NCBI GenBank assembly: GCA_019973155.2 | Contig: BPQB01000033.1 | Coordinates: forward strand, 279,736-343,735 | Direction: 5' to 3' | Length of the DNA stretch: 64,000 nucleotides | DNA from: Phanerochaete sordida | Taxonomy: Eukaryota; Basidiomycota; Agaricomycetes; Polyporales; Phanerochaetaceae | Shown: piece after piece, positions 9,950 through 21,169 of the stretch | Position numbering within the stretch: position 1 is the stretch's first letter | Layout: each line of letters begins with the position of its first letter | Position numbers and translations under genes: made by a program | Notes under the pieces: model-generated | The model's database searches: none | The model's input: only the letters and a program-made list of their open reading frames with translations | What the model was told of the DNA's origin: nothing

Positions 9950-12900
9950 TCATTCGCCGAACATCGACAATGAAAGCACAGGGTCCCGCCGCTGCATCTC
10001 ACGGAGAACCTGTTGGAATCGCAGCGTCCACCAGCCCCGTTCTTCGCGTTCACGGTCCGCATCACTGCCGTCTCTTCCTTCGGTATTTTTGCTGACCTCG
10101 ATGCGCAGCCGCTGATTGTCGCGTAGCTGTAGCGATGGACTCTTCGGGAGCGGTAGGCCGGAAAGGAGGATGGCCTCCACACCCTGCCTCGTATCTTCTT
10201 TCAGGTCGACGTCCGGACCGTGCGGAAGGTACGTCCCAGCGTGAGAGGGGAAAGAGAGCGAGCATAGCGTATAGGCATGGCAACGACGTAGTGCTTGTAG
10301 TGCGACGTCGCGTTCTTCCGGGTTTGCCGGAAGTGAGAGCGTAGCCGTGATTGCGATGCTGCCTTCAGGAATACTTCCAGCTTGTAGGTCACTCTGTCCC
10401 AGCGGCAGGAGACTCAGCGCGACACTGGAAAGGCCTGAAGACGTCCCTGTCATGTAGCATCATAAGTAAATGCTGTATGACTTCAGCTGTAAATACGTAC
10501 CTATGCCTTCTTGTGGCGAAATGTTGAGAATTTTGGAGATGCCGATATCCAGCAGGAGCCTGGACTTTTCCTGGCCGTCGGCTCCCGGGCGGTCAACCGA
10601 CTCGGTGAGCAGCAGGACGTCGGTGAATATGGATGCTTGCACTGCAAGAGACTGTGCGCCAGGGGGTCGTTCCGGCCGTTTGCCCATCGACTTCGACCAC
10701 CGCCTCGACTCATCCATCGCAGGAGAGTCGGGGCACGGCGAGACGACGATCGTTGGCGTCCTGTGCCGGCTCTTGGAGCCAGGGGCCAGTACGGTAGGCG
10801 TAGACTTCGCATAGCTGTTCCGCCGGCCATGGGCGTCGTTTTTTGCATGAGGGAGATGATACACGAGCTCCCCGTGCCAGAGGAGCCTGCGTTCGCGTCG
10901 CGCGAGCTGCACAGAGGGCAGCAGTCCTTCTATGTGGGCTGCCATGCTCTTGACGAAATCGTACTCGTCTTCGCGGATCTTGACCTCGTGCATGACGTGC
11001 ACGATCATTCGAGTCGACTGGTAGAGCGACAGCGAGGGCAGATGGTCGGGATGCGACGGAGGAGTAAGCTGCCCCAGTTCCTGCGGGTTGCGGGTCAGCT
11101 AATGCAACGGACGCTATATTTACATGCGCACCTTGAACGCATCCACAGAGCCATACAGGTGCTCCACAGGTTCGAGTAGAAGGTCGGCAAGAGAATGGCC
11201 GCCGCAGTCTGGGAGTGCTTCTCTCAGGCGCAGGAACTCCCCAAATTCGTCGTCGCGGGACACCACGCAGTCGTCAAGGATCGTTCGCGCCTCGTCGACG
11301 CGCACGATGTACGGTTGGTATACTTCGAAGCGCGGCACAAAACCCCGCAGTACCCGCGCGAACCCTCGAACGATATCGCCAGAGTGCCAGGGTGCCGTCG
11401 CCTCTTCGAGCTTATCGGCGATGCTGCCGTGCAGATTGACGATGTCCTCGAGCCAGTCGAACAGTCGTGCTAGCTCCTTCGGCACGCCCGGTAGCCAGAC
11501 CTTGCTGTGTTTCCGGCGGAGAGGTACGACAAAGATGCGGACGATAGCGCGCAAGCGGAGCAGAAAGTCAGAGTGTGCACAGACATAGTGGTGGATCATC
11601 CCTTGGCGGTCCATTTCGGTTTGTCCGTGGGAGCGTAGCAAGGCTTCGTAGTCCGCAGGTCGCAAGGTTTCCCGCCAAGAAGTCGAGTGTCGGTCATGAG
11701 GCACGTCAAGTTGTGCTGGCGTAGGCTCAGGTTCAGGCTCAGGCTCCTCGGGTTCGTAGACGGATGGTGCGCTGGAGCTCGCAGACAAAGTGCGAGAATG
11801 CCGGGCATTTGATCGTGCAACCTGCGCGTGCTGACTAGAGCGGGTACGAGAGTGCTTTGCGGGCGGACGACGCTCATGTCGATCCTGGGTGCTCTGAGAC
11901 GTAGAAGATCCTCTGTCCCTCCCAGCAGGTCGGCCAGACAGTTCGGTAAGCAGAGCCTGAGCAGCGGTGCTGAAGCCTCCGGTGTCCGTAGCTTCGTTCC
12001 AGCGTTCGAGGTCAGGTGTTGAGTGGGTTCTTGTCAAGCGAGGCTCACCCTCAGGCACAAAGTGATCGTCCTGCTGATCCAGAGAGTCACGTCGACTGAG
12101 CATATGGGGAGATTCCGCGTCGTCAGGATGGGCATAGCCAGTGTAAGACAGAGACTCCGGTATACCGAAGCGCTGTCGCTCCAGTGCAGTAGCATCTTGC
12201 CGCCTGTCCTGTTTACGGGTACCGCGAGTCGCCTGTGTGTCCGCTGCGTACGTCGAAGACCGTCTGCGGCCGGTTGGGCGTTCCTGTGCAGGAGCTTCCT
12301 CTACTACACTTCGCCTCCTGCCGTCGCCTTGGGAAGTACTTGCACTGGATCTATGTCGGGACTTTCGGGGTTGAGGTTCTGGAGCAATCTCGTCCGCAGC
12401 GTAGTCTCCAGTGAACTGTGGATCGCGAGACGAAGAGGGAAGGTCGTTTTTAGAGGAACGACGCGTCTTCGGCGGCACGGACATGGAACGGCGGTGGTCC
12501 TGTCGACCAGAAGGACCAGCTCGACTGGAATCCTCCCGAGATTTGGAAGATGTCGGCAGTCGTGAAGGCTGTGTGACCGTTCGCTCGGCCTCCTTGCCTT
12601 TACGACTGGGCTGAGGATTGTAGGAAGGATCTGCATACTCTTCGTAGCCACTGGGATACTCTTCGTGTTGGTCGTCACGTCGCCGTTCGCCACTTCGCCG
12701 ACGCTTGTCCCGGCTGCTGTCGTTCCGATGAGCTGGAGGGCGATCTTCGGGAGCGGGCTCAAATTGTAGACCATCCACCAAGCCAATGAGTGCCTGCTCG
12801 CGACGGCGGCGCGAGCTGGAGGGTTGAGACACTGGCTGGTGCGAGTGCTTTGCATATCGATCGTCATGCCTCAAGTCTTGCCTCGGATCGTGATCGTAGT

Positions 12901-14554
12901 CCGCATCTGAACTATGATGAGCACTGTGCTCGTCGTCGTACTCGTGATGCTCTTCGCGGTTATAGGGGTTGTGTTCTTCTCCTCGTCGCCCTCCGGACTC
13001 ATACAGACTCGCGTCGTCGTCTTCGGTAATGGACCCCACGGATGCTTCTGCCTGATCAAGCTCCGGGTACCCGCGCAGACCCAGGCCGACAGTAGGCGCA
13101 TATCGACTCTTCCGCTTATCGCGCTTAGAGTCTTGAGAGGGCGGTAGCGCAGACTCGCGCTGCGGGATGCGCGGAGAGTGGGTATATGCGGTGCCCCTGG
13201 GCGTTCGCGGCGTCCTGCCGAGTGTGCGGTCGTTTGAAGATGCCACCCTGCTCCGTGTGGGCTCTAAAATGGGTTCTTCGTGCTCGCTTTCAGATGTCGG
13301 GACGTCGGCAGAGTGGGCCGCTGTAACCCGTCCGCCTGTATGACGCCTGTCGTGATCATGCTCCTGCTCTGAGCCGCTGTCTCCGCTTCGCCGAGGATGT
13401 TGTGATCGAGGAATGCTGCTTTGATATGATGTCGAAGGGGTACGCTGCTGGGTTATGCGTGGCGTAGTTGACGGAGCACGAGATCTGGACGAAGAACCAG
13501 CGGAAGGCAGTTTCGACGGGCCAGCAACAGCTTGGATGTTAGGCGAACGGATCTTGCTAGACTATCGAGCGCATATATGAATGAGCATGTGTACACTGCT
13601 GATCACAGAGCAACGTACCGAAGGGATACGAGAAGACTGCGAGGTGTCTGAAACCCCAGTCGGTTTCTTTGAGGACCTGTGAGACGGCCCTGGGGACTGG
13701 TCGACAGCAGGAGAAAGCAGAGGACTATGTGGGAGCGGAGAGAGAGTATCATTGCCGGACGGGGCGAGACGAAGACTGGACTTGGTCGGGATGCGGGGCG
13801 AGGCGGGGATCTTCGACGCAGCTCGAGGAGAAAGAGGGATATCGGAACGATTGGCGTTGAGAGAAGGCGTTCCGAGAACTCTTGGAGACGGAATGTTGCT
13901 AATCGCAGGAGTCGCGGGGTTCGAGCTTGCATACCCTCGGGAGCTTGACGCGTGTGTGGGCACGTACCCAGACGCGACGACCGGCGAGCGACTCGCGCGA
14001 CTCTCCTGCGGCGACACGACGAGCCTCGCCTTCTCTTCGCGCGCCGCGACGCTGTCGGAAGACTCTGTGTCGTCGCGCCTGCGCGTGCCGTCGTCCTGCT
14101 GCGCAGTTCGACCCGGCGGGTGCGTCATCCTGTCGATGGTGTCGCGCAGCGAGGGCAGAAGCTGCGTCTCGAGGAGCGGGATCTCCGCCAGCTGCCGCCG
14201 ACTGCTGCCCTCTCGCGGACGTGCATCCGCCTCCTTATGATGCCCGGGCATCGCGCGCGAGAGCGAGCGGGACAGGGAACGCTTCCGACGGGGCTCGCCC
14301 GTGTCTTCGGCGTCAGCGTCGGCGGTTGGGTACGACAGCGGGCCGCCCGAAGGCGCGTTATATGCGTGTGTTGTTTCTTCCGGGTGCGATTCTTTCGAGG
14401 TCGAGGAGTCCGTGCGCGGCGAGAGACCAGCTGCGGCCGCGTAGTACGAGGGTGGTTGGAACGTCGGTAAGCGAGACAGGAAGCCGATGCCAGAACCAGT
14501 CGGACGAGAACCAGAGCCAGAACCAGAGCGAGAGCCGGACCATTTCTGATACAT
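9950..14554 (-). CDS. large RhoGEF-like (Dbl-homology) protein
   Basis: Four exons (13619-14554, 11132-13561, 10501-11080, 9950-10446) give 1480 residues. Residues 1 to about 940 are disordered: Ser/Pro/Arg-rich, many 'SPR' and 'RRSS' motifs, and a Glu-Pro repeat near residue 920. From about 945 a folded, helical region resembles a DH domain: a helix 'MIHHYVCAHSDFLLRLRAI', then 'VPKELARLFDWLEDIVNLH', then the CR3-like 'FLRLREALPDCGGHSLADLL' leading into 'EPVEHLYGS'. A second globular part (about 1123-1480) follows, with a PH-like position but no clear signature. DH proteins load GTP onto Rho/Cdc42 GTPases in polarity control. The start is the ATG at 14554; an in-frame ATG at 14728 would add a hydrophobic stretch and is less likely. 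Confidence 0.72.
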
Positions 14555-14822
14555 CGAGAGCTGCACAGACGGGTACGAGACGAGAACAACGAGAACAGAC
14601 CAGGAGGTGTGTATGAGCCAGGACGAAGTTCGAATTCTGGAGATTCCCAAAGCGGCATCTACGCTTACATCATCAAAGCGTACGACGAGGACCGAGAACA
14701 GCGGGAAAGCGACTGGAATATCTGCCATTTCACCACGCCCCTCGTCGATAGATATTCCGAATGTTCACAGCGACGCCCTGAGGATTGTCAGCAAACTCAA
14801 GACGCAGGCACATTGGCAGAGC

Positions 14823-15908
14823 TCACTTGATAACCCGGGCCTTGACCCAGTCCGCAACCTCAATAGCCCAGTCCTCGCCCTGGCCGGTACCGAGCGCGAC
14901 GTGCGGGCTAATATGCGTGTGGCCCGCGAGCTCGCCAAAGTAGACAGGCTTCCCGGTGCGCTCGCTGAGCAGCTGGCGGAAATCGGTCGAAGACTCGCGG
15001 ATCGACGGCACCTCGTACTCGCTCACGTACACCGCGACCTCGGGCAGGCGCTGCACGACTTCCTGCGGCGCGGCCTTCAGGAGTGCGAGCGGCTGACGCT
15101 CCAACAGCTCCGCCTCCGTGCCGTAGTACGCCGTGAGCAGCGTCGGCGGGATCGGCACCGGCGCCTTCGTCTGGAAGTGGTGCGCGCCGCCCTTCAGAAT
15201 CAGCCCGCGCACGCGCGGCGCCAGGCTCGCGGGGAACACGCCCGGCATCAGGAAGACCGACGCGACGATGGCTGCGCCGACGGAGTGGCCCATGACGAAG
15301 ATGTGGTCGGTGTCGGCCTTGACGGACGCGCCCGCATTAACCTCGCTGGCGTGCTCGTCGAACCAGGTTATGGCGTCCCTGATGTCGATGACAGGGTCGG
15401 GAAACTTCATATTTGGGAGGATGCGGTAGTCAGCGATGACGGTGGCCAGCCTACGGACGACGCTCAGCCCAGCCCAGTGAAACACCCGCGACATGGCTCA
15501 CCCTTGCTTGGCGAAGAACGCGCCGACGTTGGTGTACACTAGGTCGCGCGGCGCGGGCATCTGCCTCTCTCCGCTGGCGAAGCCTCCGCCGTAGACGAAG
15601 AACAGCACGGGAGCCTTGCCGGTGGGAGTCGCGGTCGGGTAGTAGACATCGAGCTGCAAGGTCTGGTCAGCGAACACGCTCTTCGCACGACTGGCATCAG
15701 CGTACCTGGTGGCGATCAGTGGCGCCGTACTTGAACGTCTTGCGCTTGATACGCTCGATATCAGCCCGACGCGACTCGAGGATCGGGTACAGGGCCTTGT
15801 ATGCTGCAGTCGCTCGTCAGCGCGCGTCGCGTCCAGCTCCGCAGGGGACGTACTGATGTCAATCTGGGCCGGGATGGGCTCGCCCTTGTGCTGTGCAATG
15901 ACCTCCAT
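14823..15908 (-). CDS. alpha/beta hydrolase, carboxylesterase-like
   Basis: Exons 15854-15908, 15706-15803, 15502-15653 and 14823-15450 give 310 residues, no signal peptide. Seen in order: 'QLDVYYP', an oxyanion-hole motif YGGGF (72-76), 'IADYRILPN', the nucleophile elbow GHSVGA (Ser158), and a C-terminal 'GHTHISPH' that supplies the catalytic His (279 or 281). This layout is that of small cytosolic esterases of the BD-FAE/HSL type; the substrate is unknown. It is upstream of, and on the same strand as, the RhoGEF-like gene, with 268 bp between them. Confidence 0.85.
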
Positions 15909-15964
15909 GCTTCGTGCTGCTGAGAATGCTTGAGTTGCTGCTGACCAGCCCACCCCGTGCGCGG

Positions 15965-15972
15965 CTTATATA
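15965..15972 (-). promoter_or_regulatory. TATA box of esterase gene
   Basis: On the minus strand this reads TATATAAG, 57 bp before the esterase ATG. Confidence 0.5.
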
Positions 15973-16754
15973 CGCTCCCTGGACCGTGTGCACTTGGCAC
16001 ATGCGTGGGGACCTGCTTCTGTCCTGCACCCAGGGCGGCCCCGGTAACCAGCGATGCGGGCGCAGCGCTCCGCCGGCTACCAGTCTTGCGTCAGCTTCGC
16101 GCACAAGCTGCTGGGCGTGCTAGTGCGTCACGGGTGCCGCCATCGTGTGCCGGGCAGTGTGGGCGGCAGGCCTCAGGTCAGGAAAGGGGTTGTGTCGCGT
16201 AAGCCATGCGTGTGGGTCGGTATGTCGCCGACAGATGCAGTCCTGGCTATCATGATCGCTGGGAGACGGCCATATCGCAGGGTTTGTTCGCAGTGCGTTG
16301 GATGAGAGATGCGGAGCGCAGATCCCGCGGACGGTCCGCATTGACAACACCGGATGACTACCGCTGTAGAATCGAGGGAAACAGCTTGCAGCAGTGCGGA
16401 AGGGCGTGAAGAGTGGGAGATGGACGAAAGACCGCCGTGAAACAGCGCAGACTGTCTCGGAGAGAGTGAGAGTAGCAGGTGAAGCTCTGAAGTGTAAGCG
16501 CCCTCGGAGGCAGGAAGATTGGGACCGCTCTCGTAGCTCTTGCACTTGCCCTTCGACGTCAACGTTCAACTTCTACGCGACACCTCGTCACGTTGAGCCT
16601 GGACTCTATACCTGACGGTTCTCTGCACCTCAAGCAGGTGGCGCACATAATTCTCCCGAGTATGCGACGCGACGTGCGCATATGACCACGACTGGAGTCT
16701 TCTCGTGACCGTCGACGAGAAGCCCATGCGGTCCGGCGAGCACGCTCCCAGTCC

Positions 16755-16760
16755 TATAAG
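16755..16760 (+). promoter_or_regulatory. TATA-like element of BNR_4 gene
   Basis: 'tataag' lies 38 bp before the ATG at 16798, in a GC-rich setting like that of the NC2-alpha TATA. Confidence 0.4.
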
Positions 16761-16797
16761 TCGGACGGCGAGCAGGCGATACATTTGCTCGTGAGTA

Positions 16798-18609
16798 ATG
16801 ACAATGTGGCTGCTGTGGCTGGCGATCTGGAGCTTACATGCCGTCGCTGCCTTCCGCTTCCTAGAGTCCACGACGCTCGGCCGGGACCCGCAGACAGTCA
16901 ACAGGCTGAACGGCGAGTCCTTCCAGCAGGATCCTCTCGTCACGCTGAATGGTACACATCAACTATTGCATATGCGCCGTTCTCGGCTGATTCGCTGTCA
17001 GGATACCAGTACGCGGTCTTCTGGACGGCGGATCCGGCGAACGCGTCCATTCGACACGCGTCGGTGTCGCGACGCGACCTGAAGTCCGCGTCTTCCTGGG
17101 AGACCTTCACTTTGCCAGATTACAACCAAACCGACGACGACGGCCACGACGTGTAAGTGCCCTCGTCGTGCTACCATATACGCGCCTGACCAGTCATCCT
17201 CGCAGCATAACTCTTGGGATCTCCGAAGGAGACGGCACCCTCCACATCGGCTTCGACCAGCACGACAACGACCTGCGGTACCGCACCTCGAGGGTTGGCG
17301 TCGCGACGAACCCGTCTGCCACGAAATGGGACGCGAATATCTTCGGGCCCACGCTCGTGCGGTTCGCGCTATCCGCGCCTTTCGTCTACTGACTTGTCGT
17401 TAGGACTACCTCCCCGGCCTCGAGTCCCTCGACAAGTCCGTCTACTTCATCAACATCACCTACCCGCGCTTCCTGAACATCCCGAGCAACGCGCGGATCG
17501 CCGGCGCGGACCTGCTGCTCGAGCTGCGTGTCGGGCGGTCGGGGCTCGGGGACGACTGGCTGTACACGTATACTCCGCATAAAGGCTGGAGTCAAATTGG
17601 GAGATATCTTGAGGTGGGTGTGATACCTCAGAGTGAGAGATTGTCTTAATAGTTGGGTGCAGGGCGTGAATAGTAGGGTGTCACAGGCACTGTTAGGGCT
17701 CGCCTGACCTGTTCAACGCAGACAACGCCTACATCAACGGTCTCGACTTTGACACTCGCGGTGTGCTGCACACGACTTGGTCGGCGTGTCCGCATATCTC
17801 TGATCCTCATCACTGACGAAGTCTCTCCAGGACCTATCGCGACTACGTCAACGACACCGGCCAAGACGTCGCCGTCGAGGCCGGGCCCAACGGCCCCGAG
17901 AACGTGCGCACACCCCCACCCTCGCCAGCCCCCCTCTGACGCGCCAGCAGAACCACGACATGGACTACGCCTCCAGCGCGGACCTCGGCACGACCTGGAC
18001 GAACACCTGGGGGCAGCCCATCGCGAACTGCACCGCCGGCGCCCCCATCCTGCCCAACTCGCCCGGCATCACCGTCTTCAGCATCCCGAAATACGGGTGC
18101 GCCCCTCCCCTCCCCTCCCCTGCCCCCATCGCTGACGCCGCCCACCCATGATGCTCAGAGGGATCCTGAACCAGGAGGCCCAGGCCGTCGACGCCGCCGG
18201 CCGCGTGCACGTGCTCAACCGCGAGAACACGACCGGCGCCGAGCGCTGGTACCACTACTGGCGCGGCACGGCGCGCGCGTGGACGCGCACGCCGCTCCCG
18301 CCGCCCGCCGCGCTCCCCGGCGCACACAACATCACGGGCACGCCGACGCCGACCGGCAAGCGCGGCAAGCTCGTCGCAGCACAGGACACGCTCTTCGCGG
18401 TGCTGCCCTCGAACGCGCCGGGCGCGAGTGCGTGGGCGGTTCTGGCGAGCACGGCCGGCGGGCGGTTTGCGGACTGGCGCGTCGTGTGGGAGGAGGCGAC
18501 GGGGTGCGATGCGGAGCCGCTGTTTGATCGGAGTAGGCTGGAGGAGGGCGTGCTGAGCTTGTACCTCGTGGACCAGGGAGAGGTGAAGGTCGTCGATTTT
18601 GCGCTGTAG
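16798..18609 (+). CDS. secreted BNR_4-type beta-propeller protein, possible polysaccharide-active enzyme
   Basis: Nine exons: 16798-16951, 17002-17152, 17206-17356, 17404-17613, 17663-17672, 17722-17779, 17831-17903, 17951-18096, 18159-18609 (467 residues). A signal peptide is clear (MTMWLLWLAIWSLHAVAA). Body motifs match the BNR-repeat family seen in fungi and bacteria: 'SFQQDPLVTLNGYQYAVFWT', 'GDGTLHIGFDQHDNDLRYR', 'YINGLDFDTRGVLHTTW', 'DLGTTWTNTWG', 'VHVLNREN'. Ulvan lyases belong to the same Pfam family, but no catalytic set is assigned here. Exon 5 is only 10 nt; it is needed to keep frame. Exon 8 has a tandem NAGNAG acceptor (17948 or 17951) that would add or drop one Gln. Convergent with TM-A. 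Confidence 0.75.
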
Positions 18610-18728
18610 CGCGGAATATCTGGTGTATGTGGAAAGTAGTGTGATTGCGTTGCTACGTCGATATACAAAATCCGTGTGGCACCCCTCCTCTAGCCTAGAT
18701 CCAGCATTCCATACATTGAGCAGATACA

Positions 18729-19903
18729 TCACGCCTTCTTCGCGTCCTTCGCCCGCTGCAGCGCAAACACGCGCTCCTCCCGCGCATACCCCGCCCACGC
18801 GAGCGCCGCGCCGGGGCCCCCCAGCACCGCCAGCACGCCTACCCGCGCCGCCCACCCGCCGACCCCCATCTCGCGCCTTCCCGGGCGCGCCGTCGCCGCG
18901 TGCGACCACCCGAAGAACACGAGCGCGCCCGCGGTGATGCAGAGCCAATCGTACTGGAACAGCTGGCGCGTCGCGAGGCGCTCCGCCGCGGCGTCGGGCA
19001 GCGGCGCGCCGCGCAGCCGCGGCAGCAGCGCGTGCGGCACGAACACGCGCAGGAGCTCGTCCGCCGGGCGCGCGCTGCGCGCGACCGCGAGCAGCACGCC
19101 GAGGTGCGCCAGTGCGCAGAGCGCGCCCGCGCCGGTGTACGCGCGGCGCACCCAGCGCAGCGCGGCGCGCGTCGTCGCGTCCGCGCCTGCGGCACTGCGC
19201 GCGCCGGGGAAGAGCAGGCGGAGCGCGTTGTACGCGAGCGCGACCCACAGCGGGAAGGGCTGCCAGGCGGCGGCGAGCAGCTGCTTCGTGTCGAGCGGGA
19301 GGCGCGCGCCCGCGAGGAAGAGCGCCGCGGAGGGCACGAGGAAGCCGAGGGCGACTGCGGGGAGCAGCGCGCGCGCGCGCCCGATGGCGTCGCCCCGTGG
19401 GCGTTGCGGCACCGGGGACGAGGTGAGCAGCGACAGCGCGAAGTAGAGCGGCAGCGTGATCCCGCCCGTGAAGAGCTGCATCGCGAGGGCGAAGACGGTC
19501 GGGCTGGAGATCGATGAGCGGACGTAGAGGGGACGCAGGAGACGGCGTACATGCGTGCGAACGGCGAGCGGCGCCGTCCCGCCTCCCAGTACATGTGCAC
19601 GAGGAGCGGGGCGAGCTGCGGCAGGAACCACAGCGCGAAGCGGTGGCTCGCGGGGTCCTTGCCGTCGACGAGGAACGTGAAGAAGGTGACGAGGCCCGTG
19701 AGAGTGTCGTCAGCGAGCGCATTGCCCGTGTAGTGTGTGCGTATGGGCGCGCCGTCGGGCATGCGCCCGGTCTTCTTTGCCTCGGTCAACATAGGGAGCA
19801 TCGCGCTGAGAGAGGAGTCGGAGCGGAACATGAGCTGCACGCCTGCGAGGCTCGTCGCCGCGAGCAGCAGGGCCGCGACGGCCTTGCGGAGCCAGATGCC
19901 CAT
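18729..19903 (-). CDS. TM-A: multi-pass membrane protein, first of three paralogues
   Basis: Two exons (19551-19903, 18729-19503), 375 residues, 8-9 predicted membrane segments starting with one at residues 8-26. Motifs kept in all three paralogues are a 'PDG-x-P-x-R-T-x-YTG' box before the second segment, 'LVTFF..LVDG', 'FxPQLAPxLV..WEAGR', 'QPFPLW' and 'GGPGAALAWA' near the C-terminus. The single intron sits at the same place and phase (after 'R', before 'PT[LV]') in all three genes. From memory the YTG/VDG and WEAGR layout recalls integral membrane proteins found in some fungal terpenoid clusters (PaxA/LtmS type), but no prenyltransferase or P450 lies nearby, so I do not assign a function. 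Very high C at third codon positions. Confidence 0.75.
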
Positions 19904-20329
19904 GCTGAGTAGTGTGCGGTGGTGGTCGTGTGCGGAAGAGTAGCAGAAGATGCGATGCCGCCGGCGATGCAGCGCGGGACCGGTGAACGGATGTGCCAAA
20001 CTGGCAAACGCGATCCGTCACCGACCCGGACCCGTTTCGAGAGCCGGCGGCTTCTGCCCAAGCCCGAGCCTCGCACCAGATGCCGAAACGGGAAGGTGTA
20101 GTAATGGGGAGCAGTGTCAGCGCACAAGTCATCAGCGAGGAGCACATTCGGTGTAAACTCTGACATATAGGCTTCATGATGTCGCAAAGAAATTTCAAGA
20201 ACTCTACACCTATAAAGACAGACAAGCACAGAGCCTCGAGACAAGGGTCCGCTGGAAATAGGCGCCCGTAGAGGACAGCTGCCGACTCGCCAGGCTGACA
20301 GCGACCGAAAATATAATTATAAAGGAAAT
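19904..20329. other. TM-A upstream region
   Basis: This stretch between TM-A and repeat copy 2 holds the TM-A promoter on the minus strand. It is noticeably more AT-rich toward 20.2-20.33 kb. No gene is seen. Confidence 0.4.
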
Positions 20330-20395
20330 ATCTCGCCCCGCCATCCTCCACCGGGCTCGGAGCAGTGATGCTCCTCACCCCGCCGGAGGCGGATG

Positions 20396-20437
20396 TGGCT
20401 GCAAGGCGAAGCTGGCCAGACTTCGCCTTGCAGTCAC
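20396..20437. repeat. terminal hairpin of repeat copy 2
   Basis: Arms 'gcaaggcgaag' and 'cttcgccttgc' (11 bp, perfect) flank the palindromic centre 'ctggccag'. This is the best-paired of the three hairpins. Confidence 0.85.
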
Positions 20438-21169
20438 GCCTCAAGGCCTCACCCCCGGCCCCTCCTGGTACAAAGATATGGTACTACGGACAATACGACA
20501 GAGAGATGGGAAACGAGAAAGGGAAAGAGAATGAGAGGAAATGGATGTCGGGAGTGTCGGGATCTGGGAACACAAGGTGAGCGTCGTGATGGCGGATAGC
20601 ACGGATGCACGTACCGTGTTGGTGACGCGGGAGCGCGGACATCGAGTGCGAGGCTTGCGGGTGCGCACGGGGCATGCGAGCGTATGAACGAGCTTCTGGG
20701 AGTGCATCGTCAGCTCGCGCAGCAGAGACAGAAGAAACCAACAAACGACGACGCCAGACCCCTCGCCCAGCGACACCTCTCCCCCTAAACGCCAAAGCAC
20801 AGTCAGCGCAGCTCGCACGCGCATAAGAGGCGTACACATACCTCAACGCCTCTGCGCGCTCGCGCCGGTGCCGAGAGCGGGTGAGCGCGCAAGGCGTGGG
20901 TGGCCAGCCCCCGCCTGCGCGCCCACCACTCTGGCGCACGGCACCGCCCCGCCGCTCCGCGTGTCCCCTCGCTCGGTTGTCGCCTGGATGACGGTCGCGA
21001 GGCCGCCGACGGGTCCTAGCGAGGAGGCGCGTCAGCCGCTGCTGCACGTGCGAGGGACAGGTGCAGCGCGTACCGGAGGACAGACAACGAGGTGCTGTGT
21101 GCGGGGGAAGGTGCAGAGGTGAGCGGCGGAAGGGTGTACATGGAGCACGGCCGACATGCGGGAGGAGAA

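Larger units (their letters stand above)
15909..16797. other. divergent promoter region (esterase / BNR_4 gene)
   Basis: This lies between the starts of the esterase (minus) and the secreted BNR_4-type gene (plus). Each side has its own TATA element (listed separately). The centre (16.1-16.6 kb) shows only overlapping short frames on both strands and no gene. Confidence 0.5.

Noticed and set aside
14555..14728. N-terminal extension of the RhoGEF-like protein to the ATG at 14728
   Set aside because: It would add a Val/Ser-rich hydrophobic stretch before an otherwise disordered start; the ATG at 14554 gives a cleaner protein.
17965..19722. 585-codon minus-strand frame over the BNR_4 and TM-A genes
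   Set aside because: It is an alternate frame of GC-rich coding DNA; it crosses the BNR_4 3' end antisense and TM-A out of frame and has Arg/Ala/Pro composition typical of such frames.
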